A stretch of DNA of 64,000 nt from a virus: IMG/VR virus record IMGVR_UViG_3300025849_000018, positions 30,928-94,927 of that record, one strand, 5' to 3'. Below, in pieces: positions 27,479-37,903 of this stretch (positions are counted from its first letter, which is position 1; every line of letters starts with the position of its first letter). Below the pieces are notes generated by a model, which saw only the letters and a list, made by a program, of their open reading frames with translations, ran no database searches and was not told the origin of the DNA. The position numbers were made by a program, and so were the translations under genes.

Positions 27479-28432
27479 TTAAACTCCTTTCCTTGATATT
27501 TCTATATATGCGGTATTAGAAACAGAACCAGTGTTATCTGAATTTTGAACATACATTTCCAGATAATCATTCTCAGCGAGCGAATATATTTCGTCCAAAG
27601 AAACTGTGGAGTTTGGACCGAGAGTGGCTGTTTCAAGTGTTGTTGTGGCATTTTTCTTTAAAGAAAAAGTATACGAATCAGAAGAACCTGCTGATGTCGT
27701 TGTAAACAGACCATTTACTCTATAGTATCCATCAACCTTTATTGTCAGTCTTGATGCTGTACCATTGCTCCAATATTCTGATCCCAATACATCAGCATTT
27801 TGATCATATTCTGTTTCGGAAAAGGTGATCGCCGTGTCGCTGGATGTTACCGAAAAGGGAGAGGTCAAATAAGTCTTAGCACCTGAGAAAGCACTCCAAG
27901 TAGAAATGCCTGTGCCGAGAGATAGACCTTCTTGAGTAAATTCTATGAAACTTGTATCGCTTTCTATTGAACCTGCGGCCGTGCTTTCTGCCGCAAAAAT
28001 TTCTATATAATCTCCAACAGTTAGTTGTAATACATCTTCAAAATTGACAAACTGATTACTTGATACAGTTGTTGTTGATAACTGTGTTCCATTTTTATAA
28101 ATCGCGATTGTATATGAAGAAGCAGTACCACCCGCAGTTGTGTTTATCTGACCATTCAACCGATAAAATCCATTCTCAGTAATAGAAAATCTTGTCGGTG
28201 CTGAGACAGTCCAAAGACCAGCGGTGTCAAATTCTTCAGTTGTCCAGGATATTCCTGTCATCGTTTCACTTAACGCGAAGTCCGAAGATAACTTGAGTTT
28301 CGCACCTTTAAATGCTCTCTTTGTTGAACGTGTGATCACGTCCCACTTCTCGCCATCCCATTGCCACACAGCAGCATTGTCATCTGTATATGTGTCATTC
28401 GTTGACGGTGATGTTGGAAAATCTAATGCCAT
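27479..28432 (-). CDS. Fibre-locus protein with two C1q-like domains
   Basis: A 317-residue protein. The N-terminal module FPTSPSTNDTYT..WQWDGEKW (about 4-33) is shared with the two collagen-like genes at 20325 and 21041. Two tandem domains follow (about 38-170 and 180-317), each with FKGAKL or FSGAKT, a RFSITENGFYRLNG-type strand pair, an IYKNGT or LKKNAT hairpin and GDYIEI or NDYLEM, the jelly-roll pattern of C1q/TNF-like domains. Such domains trimerise at fibre ends and bind ligands. It arose by internal duplication. Confidence 0.74.
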   Translation of the reverse strand: MALDFPTSPSTNDTYTDDNAAVWQWDGEKWDVITRSTKRAFKGAKLKLSSDFALSETMTGISWTTEEFDTAGLWTVSAPTRFSITENGFYRLNGQINTTAGGTASSYTIAIYKNGTQLSTTTVSSNQFVNFEDVLQLTVGDYIEIFAAESTAAGSIESDTSFIEFTQEGLSLGTGISTWSAFSGAKTYLTSPFSVTSSDTAITFSETEYDQNADVLGSEYWSNGTASRLTIKVDGYYRVNGLFTTTSAGSSDSYTFSLKKNATTTLETATLGPNSTVSLDEIYSLAENDYLEMYVQNSDNTGSVSNTAYIEISRKGV

Positions 28433-29217
28433 TATTGTGTCGCTCTTATTTTTTTCCTAATATTAGGACTTGTTAATTCACTTGATGTAGATTGACCATA
28501 TAAAAACTCAACGCCTTCGTTAGTCCGCGTTTGGTCCGATCCATCCAATTTAAAATAAACTCCTATCATCAAATATCCATCGGCAGAACCTAATTCGTCT
28601 CCTGCGGATGCAAAACTGTCACAGTACCAAGAAATATTCATAGTCGCGGCAGACATATTGGTTTCTCTTTGACTTTCTGCTGTTGTAATTGATGTTGTCA
28701 AACCAGCATCAGAAAACATTGGGACAGCACCAGGAGAAGAATAACCAGAAGCAGGAACCCATTGGTTAGTTGATGTGTCAAAACCACCAACGAACAGTTG
28801 CGCGCCCATTCGCATGTCTAGTCTTTGTCTACTGGTCCTGATGTTCTGTACATCTAATGATAACGACCACTGGCCAGCATCAAATTTAGTATTGTAAGGA
28901 TATAATAATGCTATTCCATTATTTACCACTAATTGTTCGCTCGCGCCAGATGTCACGTTTCTCGTAAAAGTTCCTGTCGTCAGCGATGTGCCAGCGGTGA
29001 CGCTCCAACTTGGTAACGAACCAGACAAGTTATTATCATTTATCTCACTACCTCCAGTAAAAGTCTGGTCCATCCATCCATATTGCGTACCACTCTCACG
29101 GCTAACATTCCAAATACTTGTAGTTGAATCATTAGTTCCTGTTGGTACGCCAGTCAAAGATGGTTGCCAAACTAAAGCATTATTAATTTGATTTAAATAC
29201 CAAGTCTTAGTTGCCAT
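28432..29217 (-). CDS. Virion-type protein, unknown
   Basis: A 261-residue protein starting MATKTWYLNQINNALVWQPS. Composition is Ser/Thr/Asn-rich and predicted beta-rich. It has a central Arg-containing helix or strand (DVQNIRTSRQRLDMRMGAQL). It overlaps the next gene as TAATG, so the two C1q-like domains and this protein are probably made together. It is likely structural; there is no family match that I can name. Confidence 0.62.
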   Translation of the reverse strand: MATKTWYLNQINNALVWQPSLTGVPTGTNDSTTSIWNVSRESGTQYGWMDQTFTGGSEINDNNLSGSLPSWSVTAGTSLTTGTFTRNVTSGASEQLVVNNGIALLYPYNTKFDAGQWSLSLDVQNIRTSRQRLDMRMGAQLFVGGFDTSTNQWVPASGYSSPGAVPMFSDAGLTTSITTAESQRETNMSAATMNISWYCDSFASAGDELGSADGYLMIGVYFKLDGSDQTRTNEGVEFLYGQSTSSELTSPNIRKKIRATQ

Positions 29218-29228
29218 TTCAATTCACC

Positions 29229-31823
<2,595 letters not shown>

Positions 31824-31851
31824 CTCTAATTCTCTATATAGAGTTCAATAA

Positions 31852-31872
31852 AGGATTATATAATCCTAATAC
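31852..31872 (-). terminator. Weak hairpin between S74 fibre and collagen-like fibre genes
   Basis: Palindrome AGGATTATATAATCCT (31852-31867), stem of six with loop ATAT, followed on the minus strand by TTTATT. It is a marginal terminator because the stem is AT-rich. A second palindrome, CTCTATATAGAG (31832-31843), lies next to the start of the collagen-like gene and could mask its SD. Confidence 0.32.
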
Positions 31873-31877
31873 TAATA

Positions 31878-33536
31878 TTATTTATTTTTTAATATATCAA
31901 CTTCTTTCTTCAGGTCTTTGACTGCTTCAATTAAATATCCAACCAAATTACCATAAGAAACAGTGAGATATTCTCCGGTGTTGTCCACTAGTTCAGGAGC
32001 AATTTCTTGCATTTCTTGTGCGATTACACCACTTTCTTCTCTACCACCTTTCGTGTATGAAACACCACGCATATCATAAACTTTTGTACCATCAAGAGTT
32101 TCTATGTTGTCTTTCAATCTCACATCAGAAGTTGAGTTGAAATTAGCTGCCGACATATCACCTGTTATGGTTACAGAATTTGTACCAGAGTTGAAAACAA
32201 ATCCAGATGATCCCGCTAATGTTCCACTATTATTAAACTGAACCTGTGTGTCTGATCCGGCGACACCAGATGGAGCGGGTATCCAGTCATAATCAGTGCC
32301 AGTCCAACTCAACACCTCAGAAGATGCTGCTGAACTGGTGTTTAAGTGAGTATCTACATCTGAATTGGTATAACCAGCATTATCTACCCACGCATAATCT
32401 GTTCCATTCCAACTCAGTACATATCCACTTGTTGGATTGGTTTGATTTAGATGTGTATCTACTCTAGCATCTGTATAGTAAAGGTTAGTCGAACCTTCTG
32501 ATACATCATCAGTATCAGCTGCTGCAATTCTAGCATCTGCTCTAGCATCTGTATAGTAAAGGTTAGTCGAACCTTCTGATACATCATCAGTATCAGCTGC
32601 TGCAATTCTAGCATCTGCTCTAGCATCTGTATAGTAAAGGTTTGTTCCTTCACTTAAATTTGTTGTTGACTTAGCAGTGAATCCTGCATCTACTCTAGCA
32701 TCTGCTCTAGCATCTGTATAGTAAAGGTTAGTCGAACCTTCTGTTATTTCATCCGTATTATCTTTTGTTAATATTTGAGTATCAACGTATGCTTTTACTG
32801 ACTGTTGTGTTGGAACTAATGCATCACTGTTAGATAACATGGTATCTTCATCAATAAATCCATTGATTACGTGTGCTGAATCCGCTGGCACCGCGCCAGT
32901 AATTATTAAATCAGTGCCATCATGTTTTATTGTAACATCCGATCCAGTACCAAACGACAACGGAATATTATCATTAACCCTTGGACCAGAAGAAGTGAAG
33001 ATTAGAAATCCGCTGGTATGAATATCCTGTGCATCTGATCTTAAAAACGACGTTGAATCTAAATTATCAAATGTATTTGCGTTACCTGAAATCTCAACGC
33101 CATCAGCAGAGATGTTTGTGAGACCCGATCCATCGCCCCAAAATTTAGTAGCACTAACATCTCCTACCACGGTAAGCGCATTAGAACTAGGTGCTGTGTT
33201 GACGCCGACTCTATTATTTGTAGTATCTATGTATAGGGTATTAGCATCGAAGTTTACATTTGAACCCGTTACGTTTAACACAGTGCCATTGTGGGTGAAA
33301 GTGACATTCGGACTGCCACCAACGATTACACTGGTGGAAGTATGAATGTCTCCTGCCACATCAAGTGCATAGGAAGAACTGGGTGTTGTGTTGACTCCGA
33401 CACTATCTGCGGATGTGTCTACAAAAAGGGTGTCTGTATCGACTATAAGATTGGCAGAAACGGTCACTGTATTTGTAACATTGACCGCTCCAGTTGAGTT
33501 GATACCATCGAGGGTCTCAAACTTCTTATTCGCCAT
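31878..33536 (-). CDS. Tail fibre protein with S74 chaperone domain
   Basis: A 552-residue protein. The N-terminal 250 residues are beta-helix-like (TDTLFVDTSADSVGVNTTPS, DVAGDIHTSTSVIVGG). A repeat region follows, with units NLYYTDARADARIAAADTDD (about 285-385), and the motif VPTQQSVKAYVDTQI common in phage fibres. The C-terminus from about residue 470 is an S74 intramolecular chaperone: SDVRLKDNIE, GVIAQEMQEIAPELV, SYGNLVGYLIEAVKDL. It probably forms a trimeric fibre that self-cleaves after folding. Confidence 0.86.
   Translation of the reverse strand: MANKKFETLDGINSTGAVNVTNTVTVSANLIVDTDTLFVDTSADSVGVNTTPSSSYALDVAGDIHTSTSVIVGGSPNVTFTHNGTVLNVTGSNVNFDANTLYIDTTNNRVGVNTAPSSNALTVVGDVSATKFWGDGSGLTNISADGVEISGNANTFDNLDSTSFLRSDAQDIHTSGFLIFTSSGPRVNDNIPLSFGTGSDVTIKHDGTDLIITGAVPADSAHVINGFIDEDTMLSNSDALVPTQQSVKAYVDTQILTKDNTDEITEGSTNLYYTDARADARVDAGFTAKSTTNLSEGTNLYYTDARADARIAAADTDDVSEGSTNLYYTDARADARIAAADTDDVSEGSTNLYYTDARVDTHLNQTNPTSGYVLSWNGTDYAWVDNAGYTNSDVDTHLNTSSAASSEVLSWTGTDYDWIPAPSGVAGSDTQVQFNNSGTLAGSSGFVFNSGTNSVTITGDMSAANFNSTSDVRLKDNIETLDGTKVYDMRGVSYTKGGREESGVIAQEMQEIAPELVDNTGEYLTVSYGNLVGYLIEAVKDLKKEVDILKNK
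31879..31886 (-). promoter_or_regulatory. Possible late promoter variant before collagen-like fibre
   Basis: The minus strand reads AATAAATA, one mismatch from TATAAATA, at the very end of the S74 fibre gene and about 55 bases before the ATG of the collagen-like fibre. AT-rich context lowers its value. Confidence 0.27.
32460..32725. repeat. 78 bp tandem repeat in S74 fibre gene
   Basis: About three and a half copies of a 78 bp unit coding NLYYTDARADARIAAADTDD plus VSEGST. The first two full copies look identical over the segment agtaaaggttagtcgaacct; the last copies diverge. Confidence 0.85.
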
Positions 33537-33561
33537 TAGTTATACTCTCTTTTAAATTCTT

Positions 33562-33993
33562 TTAAAGTTGAAAAATACCACTAGCATTCCACTCAATTTC
33601 GATATTTGAATTGTTTGGCGACACAGGCAGACCAGAAACGCTAGTATCTAAAAACGCAACAAGACGCGAAGTTGCTTCATCGCCAGTATCAATCCAAATG
33701 AGTAATGCATTACCTGTAGCTACTGGAACGCGGGGGGCCAGATCACTTGCGGGAAAAATCACATCATCACCATCAAATAACCCACCGACAACTGTTGTGT
33801 TTCCTATAGTTATTGTTGACAACACACCTTGATCGGTAACATCATCTAAATCACTATAAAATGTATGACTAACATCATATGGTGTAAGAGCTGTATTGAT
33901 TAAGGATACCTTTACATTAGTGCCTGTAAGAGATATATCTGTGGATCCGCTTATAAGTGACTCTTTATATTTTGGATAAATCGCATTAGCCAC
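33562..33993 (-). CDS. Conserved small virion protein (fibre or baseplate associated)
   Basis: A 143-residue protein starting at GTG (33991-33993). The start ANAIYPKYKESLISGSTDIS, the middle HTFYSDLDDV and the end GLPVSPNNSNIEIEWNASGI are features of a family seen in many phages near tail fibre genes and usually annotated only as structural or hypothetical. Predicted jelly-roll-like beta protein. It overlaps the coiled-coil gene upstream by 8 bp. Confidence 0.76.
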   Translation of the reverse strand: MANAIYPKYKESLISGSTDISLTGTNVKVSLINTALTPYDVSHTFYSDLDDVTDQGVLSTITIGNTTVVGGLFDGDDVIFPASDLAPRVPVATGNALLIWIDTGDEATSRLVAFLDTSVSGLPVSPNNSNIEIEWNASGIFQL

Positions 33994-34228
33994 CTACCTT
34001 CTCTCCCTTAACTTGATCGGACTTTGTTTCTTTTTTTTGTGTCGCGTGTTCGAGTTTGTAGATTGATGCATCAAGTTCGCGTATCTTCTCATCTTTTTCT
34101 AATAATGATTCTCTCAAAAATATGTTTTGAACTTCCATGTTTAAGACATCGGATTGAAGGGTATCAAATTTCGATCTTAAAACTTGTATATATTTATTCA
34201 CAAATTGCGCGTTAGCATCTTCAGACAT
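33986..34228 (-). CDS. Short coiled-coil protein, unknown
   Basis: An 80-residue protein. A heptad-like stretch runs from LRSKFDTLQSDVLNMEVQNI through LRESLLEKDEKIRELDASIY (about 17-60), then a charged tail with many Lys. It follows a clear terminator and is coupled to the next gene by overlap. Possible assembly or linker protein; no family is recognised. (The two quoted segments lie nearly side by side.). Confidence 0.66.
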   Translation of the reverse strand: MSEDANAQFVNKYIQVLRSKFDTLQSDVLNMEVQNIFLRESLLEKDEKIRELDASIYKLEHATQKKETKSDQVKGEKVGG

Positions 34229-34251
34229 AATTTACTCCATACTATTTGTCA

Positions 34252-34278
34252 TAATAAAAGGGGGAGAAATTCTCCCCC
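34252..34278 (-). terminator. Rho-independent terminator after the long fibre-type gene
   Basis: Stem GGGGGAGAA / TTCTCCCCC (34260-34278) with a minimal loop, followed on the minus strand by TTTTATTAT. It sits between the stop at 34294 and the next ATG at 34228. Confidence 0.78.
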
Positions 34279-34293
34279 GATTCTCAGTACTAT

Positions 34294-36201
34294 TTAGAAC
34301 GTTCCACCATCAAGTGTTCCGAACTCAGGCACGCCACCCGAACCTGCTTGCAGTACTTGACCTTCAGTGCCAGCGGCTGTTACGTCAAGTGCATTTGAAC
34401 CGTCACCGTAGATGATACCGTTGTCAGTAAATGAAGTTACGCCAGTACCACCTTGAGGCACCGCGAGTGCGGTTGTCAGTGTTAAACTAGCAGCGTCAAG
34501 AGCACCAACGTCTAAGGCAGCAAGAGATTGTCCCGTGGCATCATATGCCATTCCTGTTGGTTCAACAGTAAGACCATCGAGCAGTTTCCAAGTACCTGAA
34601 TCAGACGCATCTCGAATGAATCCAGAATACTTCTCAGCACCGTCATTATATTGACCATATACACCGAAGTCGGTAGTTGTGTTAGCACTAGATGACGCAA
34701 GACCAATCATGTTGTCTTCAACAAGCAACTGAGTTGTGTCGATAGTTGTTGTGGTACCCGATACTGTGAGGTTACCGGAAATGGTTACGTCATCTGGGAG
34801 ACCGATGGTTACGGATCCAGTCGATGTATCAACTTCAATTTCGTTTGCGGTACCAGTGATGTCACTTACATAATCGCCAGTCAGTTGCGAAGTAGCGATA
34901 GAAAGTGTACTATCAATGACATGCAAACCAGTCGTGTTAGCAACAAGTGAAGTATCGCCAGAATCATCGACATTCACTCCGCCAGCTGTTACGGAAATAC
35001 CGTTGGCGGCAGTAACAGACAGTGAATGTGCAATCGTTTCACCTGTAGTCGCACCCGTTGATTCAATACCGTTTCCGCCAGTTACCGTTGCAACATAGTT
35101 TCCTGTAGTATCAGTGCCAAGTGTAACATCATCAGAGATTTGAGAAGCAGTAATTGAAAGATCACCTTCGTGCTGCGTAATCATTCCGGAGGTAATATCG
35201 CCATTTTGAATTGTAGAGTCAACCCAAGCACTTCCGTTATATCGGAGGAACTCACCAGTAGCAGCAGCAGTGATTGTAACATCTGACACATCATTTAATG
35301 CTACGGTTGTCAGGTATGTACCCAGATCGCTGATTTGTGATTCAGTGATAGAAAGTGTACTATCAATGATATGCAAACCAGTTGAGTTAGCAACAAGTGA
35401 AGTATCGCCAGAATCATCGACATTCACTCCGGCAGCTGTTACGGAAATACCGTTCGCGCCAGTAACACTAATGTCATCTGCGGCCACAGTTATACCGTCA
35501 CCTGCGCCAACATTGAGTGTGACATCACCCGCAGTACCACCACCTGTAAGACCGCTACCAGCAACAACACTTTCAATATCACCTGCATCATTAGTAAAAC
35601 TGAATTCACCAGTACTTGAGTTATAACTGAGATCACCAGCTGCACTAAACAATCCGCGGATATCAGAGTCGACTACTGCCAGTGTATAAGTATCAGTGCC
35701 ATTCGCGTATGAACCTGAGAGGGCATTACCTGCTGTTAATGTAGCATCAACCCACTTCGCTTCAGTCGCGTCATAAACAAGGAAAGCACCTTCAGCGGGT
35801 GTTGCAACATTCACATCTGAAACATCATTTAGATTAGAAACGCCAGCGCCTGCAACCGAGTCAACATATGCTTTGATTGATTCAGAAGTAGCGAGAGCAG
35901 TATTTGAAACACCACTGTCAAAGCCGTCTACATCGATGACAGATGTTACTGCATAGCCTGATACTGTAAGACTAGCTGTATCCAATGAATCTATCTTTCC
36001 GGTACTATTCGCAACGAGTGCTTGATTTGCAGTTAAAACTCCAGGTGTCTGTTCACCGCCAATACGAATATTAGCAGAAGAACCATCTGGATGTCCAATA
36101 TATAATACATCGCCGTTAGCGGTGTAGGCTAATTCGCCATTAGCTAAATTTGGTACGGTCGCGTTATTTAACGAACGCTTGATTTGCATTAAGTTTGCCA
36201 T
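34294..36201 (-). CDS. Tail fibre-type protein
   Basis: A 635-residue protein. The N-terminus ANLMQIKRSLNNATVPNLAN, then GELAYTANGDVLYIGHPDGS, is the same attachment module as in the collagen-like protein at 29229. The middle holds repeated beta-helix units (ANGISVTAAGVNVDDSGDTS twice) and SESIKAYVDSVAG. The C-terminus has VSGTTTTIDTTQLLVEDNMI, a common fibre motif, and ends TLDGGTF, almost the same as the end of the small gene upstream (ELDGGTF). A consensus late promoter lies upstream and a strong terminator downstream, so it may be a single-gene unit. Confidence 0.82.
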   Translation of the reverse strand: MANLMQIKRSLNNATVPNLANGELAYTANGDVLYIGHPDGSSANIRIGGEQTPGVLTANQALVANSTGKIDSLDTASLTVSGYAVTSVIDVDGFDSGVSNTALATSESIKAYVDSVAGAGVSNLNDVSDVNVATPAEGAFLVYDATEAKWVDATLTAGNALSGSYANGTDTYTLAVVDSDIRGLFSAAGDLSYNSSTGEFSFTNDAGDIESVVAGSGLTGGGTAGDVTLNVGAGDGITVAADDISVTGANGISVTAAGVNVDDSGDTSLVANSTGLHIIDSTLSITESQISDLGTYLTTVALNDVSDVTITAAATGEFLRYNGSAWVDSTIQNGDITSGMITQHEGDLSITASQISDDVTLGTDTTGNYVATVTGGNGIESTGATTGETIAHSLSVTAANGISVTAGGVNVDDSGDTSLVANTTGLHVIDSTLSIATSQLTGDYVSDITGTANEIEVDTSTGSVTIGLPDDVTISGNLTVSGTTTTIDTTQLLVEDNMIGLASSSANTTTDFGVYGQYNDGAEKYSGFIRDASDSGTWKLLDGLTVEPTGMAYDATGQSLAALDVGALDAASLTLTTALAVPQGGTGVTSFTDNGIIYGDGSNALDVTAAGTEGQVLQAGSGGVPEFGTLDGGTF

Positions 36202-36248
36202 TGTTTTTTCCTATTTGATGGTACCGGTTATTATTCTTATTACCTTAT

Positions 36249-36256
36249 TATTTATA
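36249..36256 (-). promoter_or_regulatory. T4-type late promoter before fibre-type gene
   Basis: The minus strand reads TATAAATA (perfect consensus) in the 58-base gap between the stop of the 81-residue gene and the ATG at 36201. Confidence 0.74.
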
Positions 36257-36259
36257 ATA

Positions 36260-36505
36260 TTAAAATGTTCCACCATCAAGTTCCGCCTCAACAACTTCAT
36301 AATTAAGGGTTGAGGAATTGTATTGAAGAAATGCTCCATCAACTTTATTGACAGCCTCAACATTTCCTATTGATTCTATAGTATTCACTGTTGCCGTTGA
36401 TCCTTCTCTAACAACATTTCTCAGAGAAACTGGTTTATTGGTGCTACTCAAAACTGATCCAGATTGATTTAAAGCAATTCTATAACCACCTTGTTGTAAT
36501 GCCAT
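36260..36505 (-). CDS. Small structural-type protein with LDGGTF end
   Basis: An 81-residue protein starting MALQQGGYRIALNQSGSVLS. The last 30 residues (DGAFLQYNSSTLNYEVVEAE plus LDGGTF) resemble fibre linker repeats and match the C-terminal motif of the 635-residue gene next door. It starts in a TAATG overlap with the upstream gene. Probably a minor virion part or the remnant end of a duplicated fibre. Confidence 0.66.
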   Translation of the reverse strand: MALQQGGYRIALNQSGSVLSSTNKPVSLRNVVREGSTATVNTIESIGNVEAVNKVDGAFLQYNSSTLNYEVVEAELDGGTF

Positions 36506-36837
36506 TATCGTGTGACTCCTGGGTTAATTGTTACGATTCCTTCCATGATCCTGGAAATAGTACCATCTGAGGTATAAGTTAGTTCCACATCATAAAGATA
36601 TCGGCCGTGATCCATAGCATTAGAAGTAGCCGCATCAAGTTCCAATTGAACAGTACCAGTGTCAGCTTCTATCGTTACAGTAAAACTATTATAAGTTGTC
36701 GAGGTATAATATTTTCTAATATGAGATTCACCGGTGTATCCTGTGAGACTTAACGCAGTACCATCATCATCTGTCAATGTAACAGAAGTGATGAAATCCG
36801 ATCCTTGATCAATATTGAGATTAGCCTTTGTTCCCAT
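36505..36837 (-). CDS. Ig-like small virion protein
   Basis: A 110-residue protein: KANLNIDQGSDFITSVTLTD, then LTGYTGESHIRKYY and GRYLYDVELTYTSDGTISRI. This beta-sandwich pattern is a common small protein of T4-like and other phages, resembling the N-terminal domain of BppU-type baseplate upper proteins. It is coupled by TAATG overlaps on both sides. A structural role is likely. Confidence 0.72.
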   Translation of the reverse strand: MGTKANLNIDQGSDFITSVTLTDDDGTALSLTGYTGESHIRKYYTSTTYNSFTVTIEADTGTVQLELDAATSNAMDHGRYLYDVELTYTSDGTISRIMEGIVTINPGVTR

Positions 36838-37709
36838 TATCGTGTCTCTATTCTGACAATGTTAAACGAATGTGTGTTGGCGCCAGTTGCTGAGTCACAG
36901 GTGGCCGACAATACTACATTCGCTCCGCTGATGCTTGGTGTTATTACTGCGTCAAAGTTATTGGTGAGTTCACCGTATCGAGTAAAAAATATATCGGTGT
37001 CATTATGACCACACATCAATTCAAGAGTAAACACGCTGGAAGCGTCACTGTTGACTCCATGAATAATATATTTGAATCCTTTAGAAGTTGTTTTATCAAA
37101 CTGATCAATCACAAAAGTTGATGAACTTGTTGTGGATGCATTGGCCGTGAACATTCCTCCATCAGGAAATGTTATATCTCTAACAGATAGGTTTCCAGTG
37201 ACATCCAGGTTTACAAGGTTGGCAGTATCAGAGACATCCAGATTTGCACAAAAAGCAGTATGAGTAATGTGTATGTTTGCAAAATGCCCCTCTGAGAATT
37301 GATAAGTGGTGTTTCCTACAGTGTAAGTGAGATCGGTGTTTGCAATGACATTTTCAAAACCAGTGTTACTTGAACCAAAGTTTAATTGTCTATCAACAGT
37401 CAATGTGTTGGCGACTGTTACCAAATTACAGTCAGTATCAAACGTAGCGTTTGAAGAGATAGTCAATAGAGCAGCGGAAATATTACCGCTGACATCTAAG
37501 TTGCCGCCTTGTAAACTGTCAACCACGGAAACAGTGTTAGCAACAAATGATCCAATTAATCTGGCATCACCATTTGTGTTAGCGACAGTGGAGTTAGCAG
37601 TGAGGACATCTTCGCGCATCAAAGTAGACATGTCGTTGGTTCTCAACAACCAATCACTGAACGTGTTGTTAGCAGCGTCAATTAAATCAAAACCTGAGTT
37701 AAGTGCCAT
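36837..37709 (-). CDS. Fibre or virion structural protein
   Basis: A 290-residue protein. The N-terminus (NSGFDLIDAANNTFSDWLLR) is typical of marine T4-like virion proteins. The middle is a repetitive beta stretch of the type NLDVSGNISAALLTISSNAT, and the end is a compact beta domain (FVIDQFDKTTSKGFKYIIHG). It lies directly after the baseplate block and its coiled-coil gene. Probably a short fibre or baseplate appendage. Confidence 0.75.
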   Translation of the reverse strand: MALNSGFDLIDAANNTFSDWLLRTNDMSTLMREDVLTANSTVANTNGDARLIGSFVANTVSVVDSLQGGNLDVSGNISAALLTISSNATFDTDCNLVTVANTLTVDRQLNFGSSNTGFENVIANTDLTYTVGNTTYQFSEGHFANIHITHTAFCANLDVSDTANLVNLDVTGNLSVRDITFPDGGMFTANASTTSSSTFVIDQFDKTTSKGFKYIIHGVNSDASSVFTLELMCGHNDTDIFFTRYGELTNNFDAVITPSISGANVVLSATCDSATGANTHSFNIVRIETR

Positions 37710-37903
37710 TAAGTTAACCTATTTTCTATGTTATATAACCTACTTTGTAGGTCGCGAACTTCTTTTTCTAAAGAGTCTACTTTCGACTCCAATGTTTTTT
37801 TATCAATAATCTCACGCCGGCGTTGTTTATATTTCTCATATTCACTGAGATTATTATTGACTACAACACCATCATCGTTTTTTATGTACTCACTATTTAT
37901 CAA
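37709..37903 (-). CDS. Short coiled-coil protein (TTG start)
   Basis: A 64-residue, highly charged helical protein with a leucine heptad stretch at the end (LESKVDSLEKEVRDLQSRLY). The only usable in-frame start is TTG at 37901-37903, overlapping the TGA of the upstream gene as TTGA, and its stop overlaps the next ATG as TAATG. It is therefore fully coupled to both neighbours. Probably an oligomerisation or attachment piece for the fibre protein downstream; no family is recognised. Confidence 0.6.
   Translation of the reverse strand: MINSEYIKNDDGVVVNNNLSEYEKYKQRRREIIDKKTLESKVDSLEKEVRDLQSRLYNIENRLT

Noticed and set aside
31832-31843. CTCTATATAGAG palindrome as an operator
   Set aside because: It is short and AT-rich and no phage regulator binding it can be named; kept only as a possible SD-masking hairpin.
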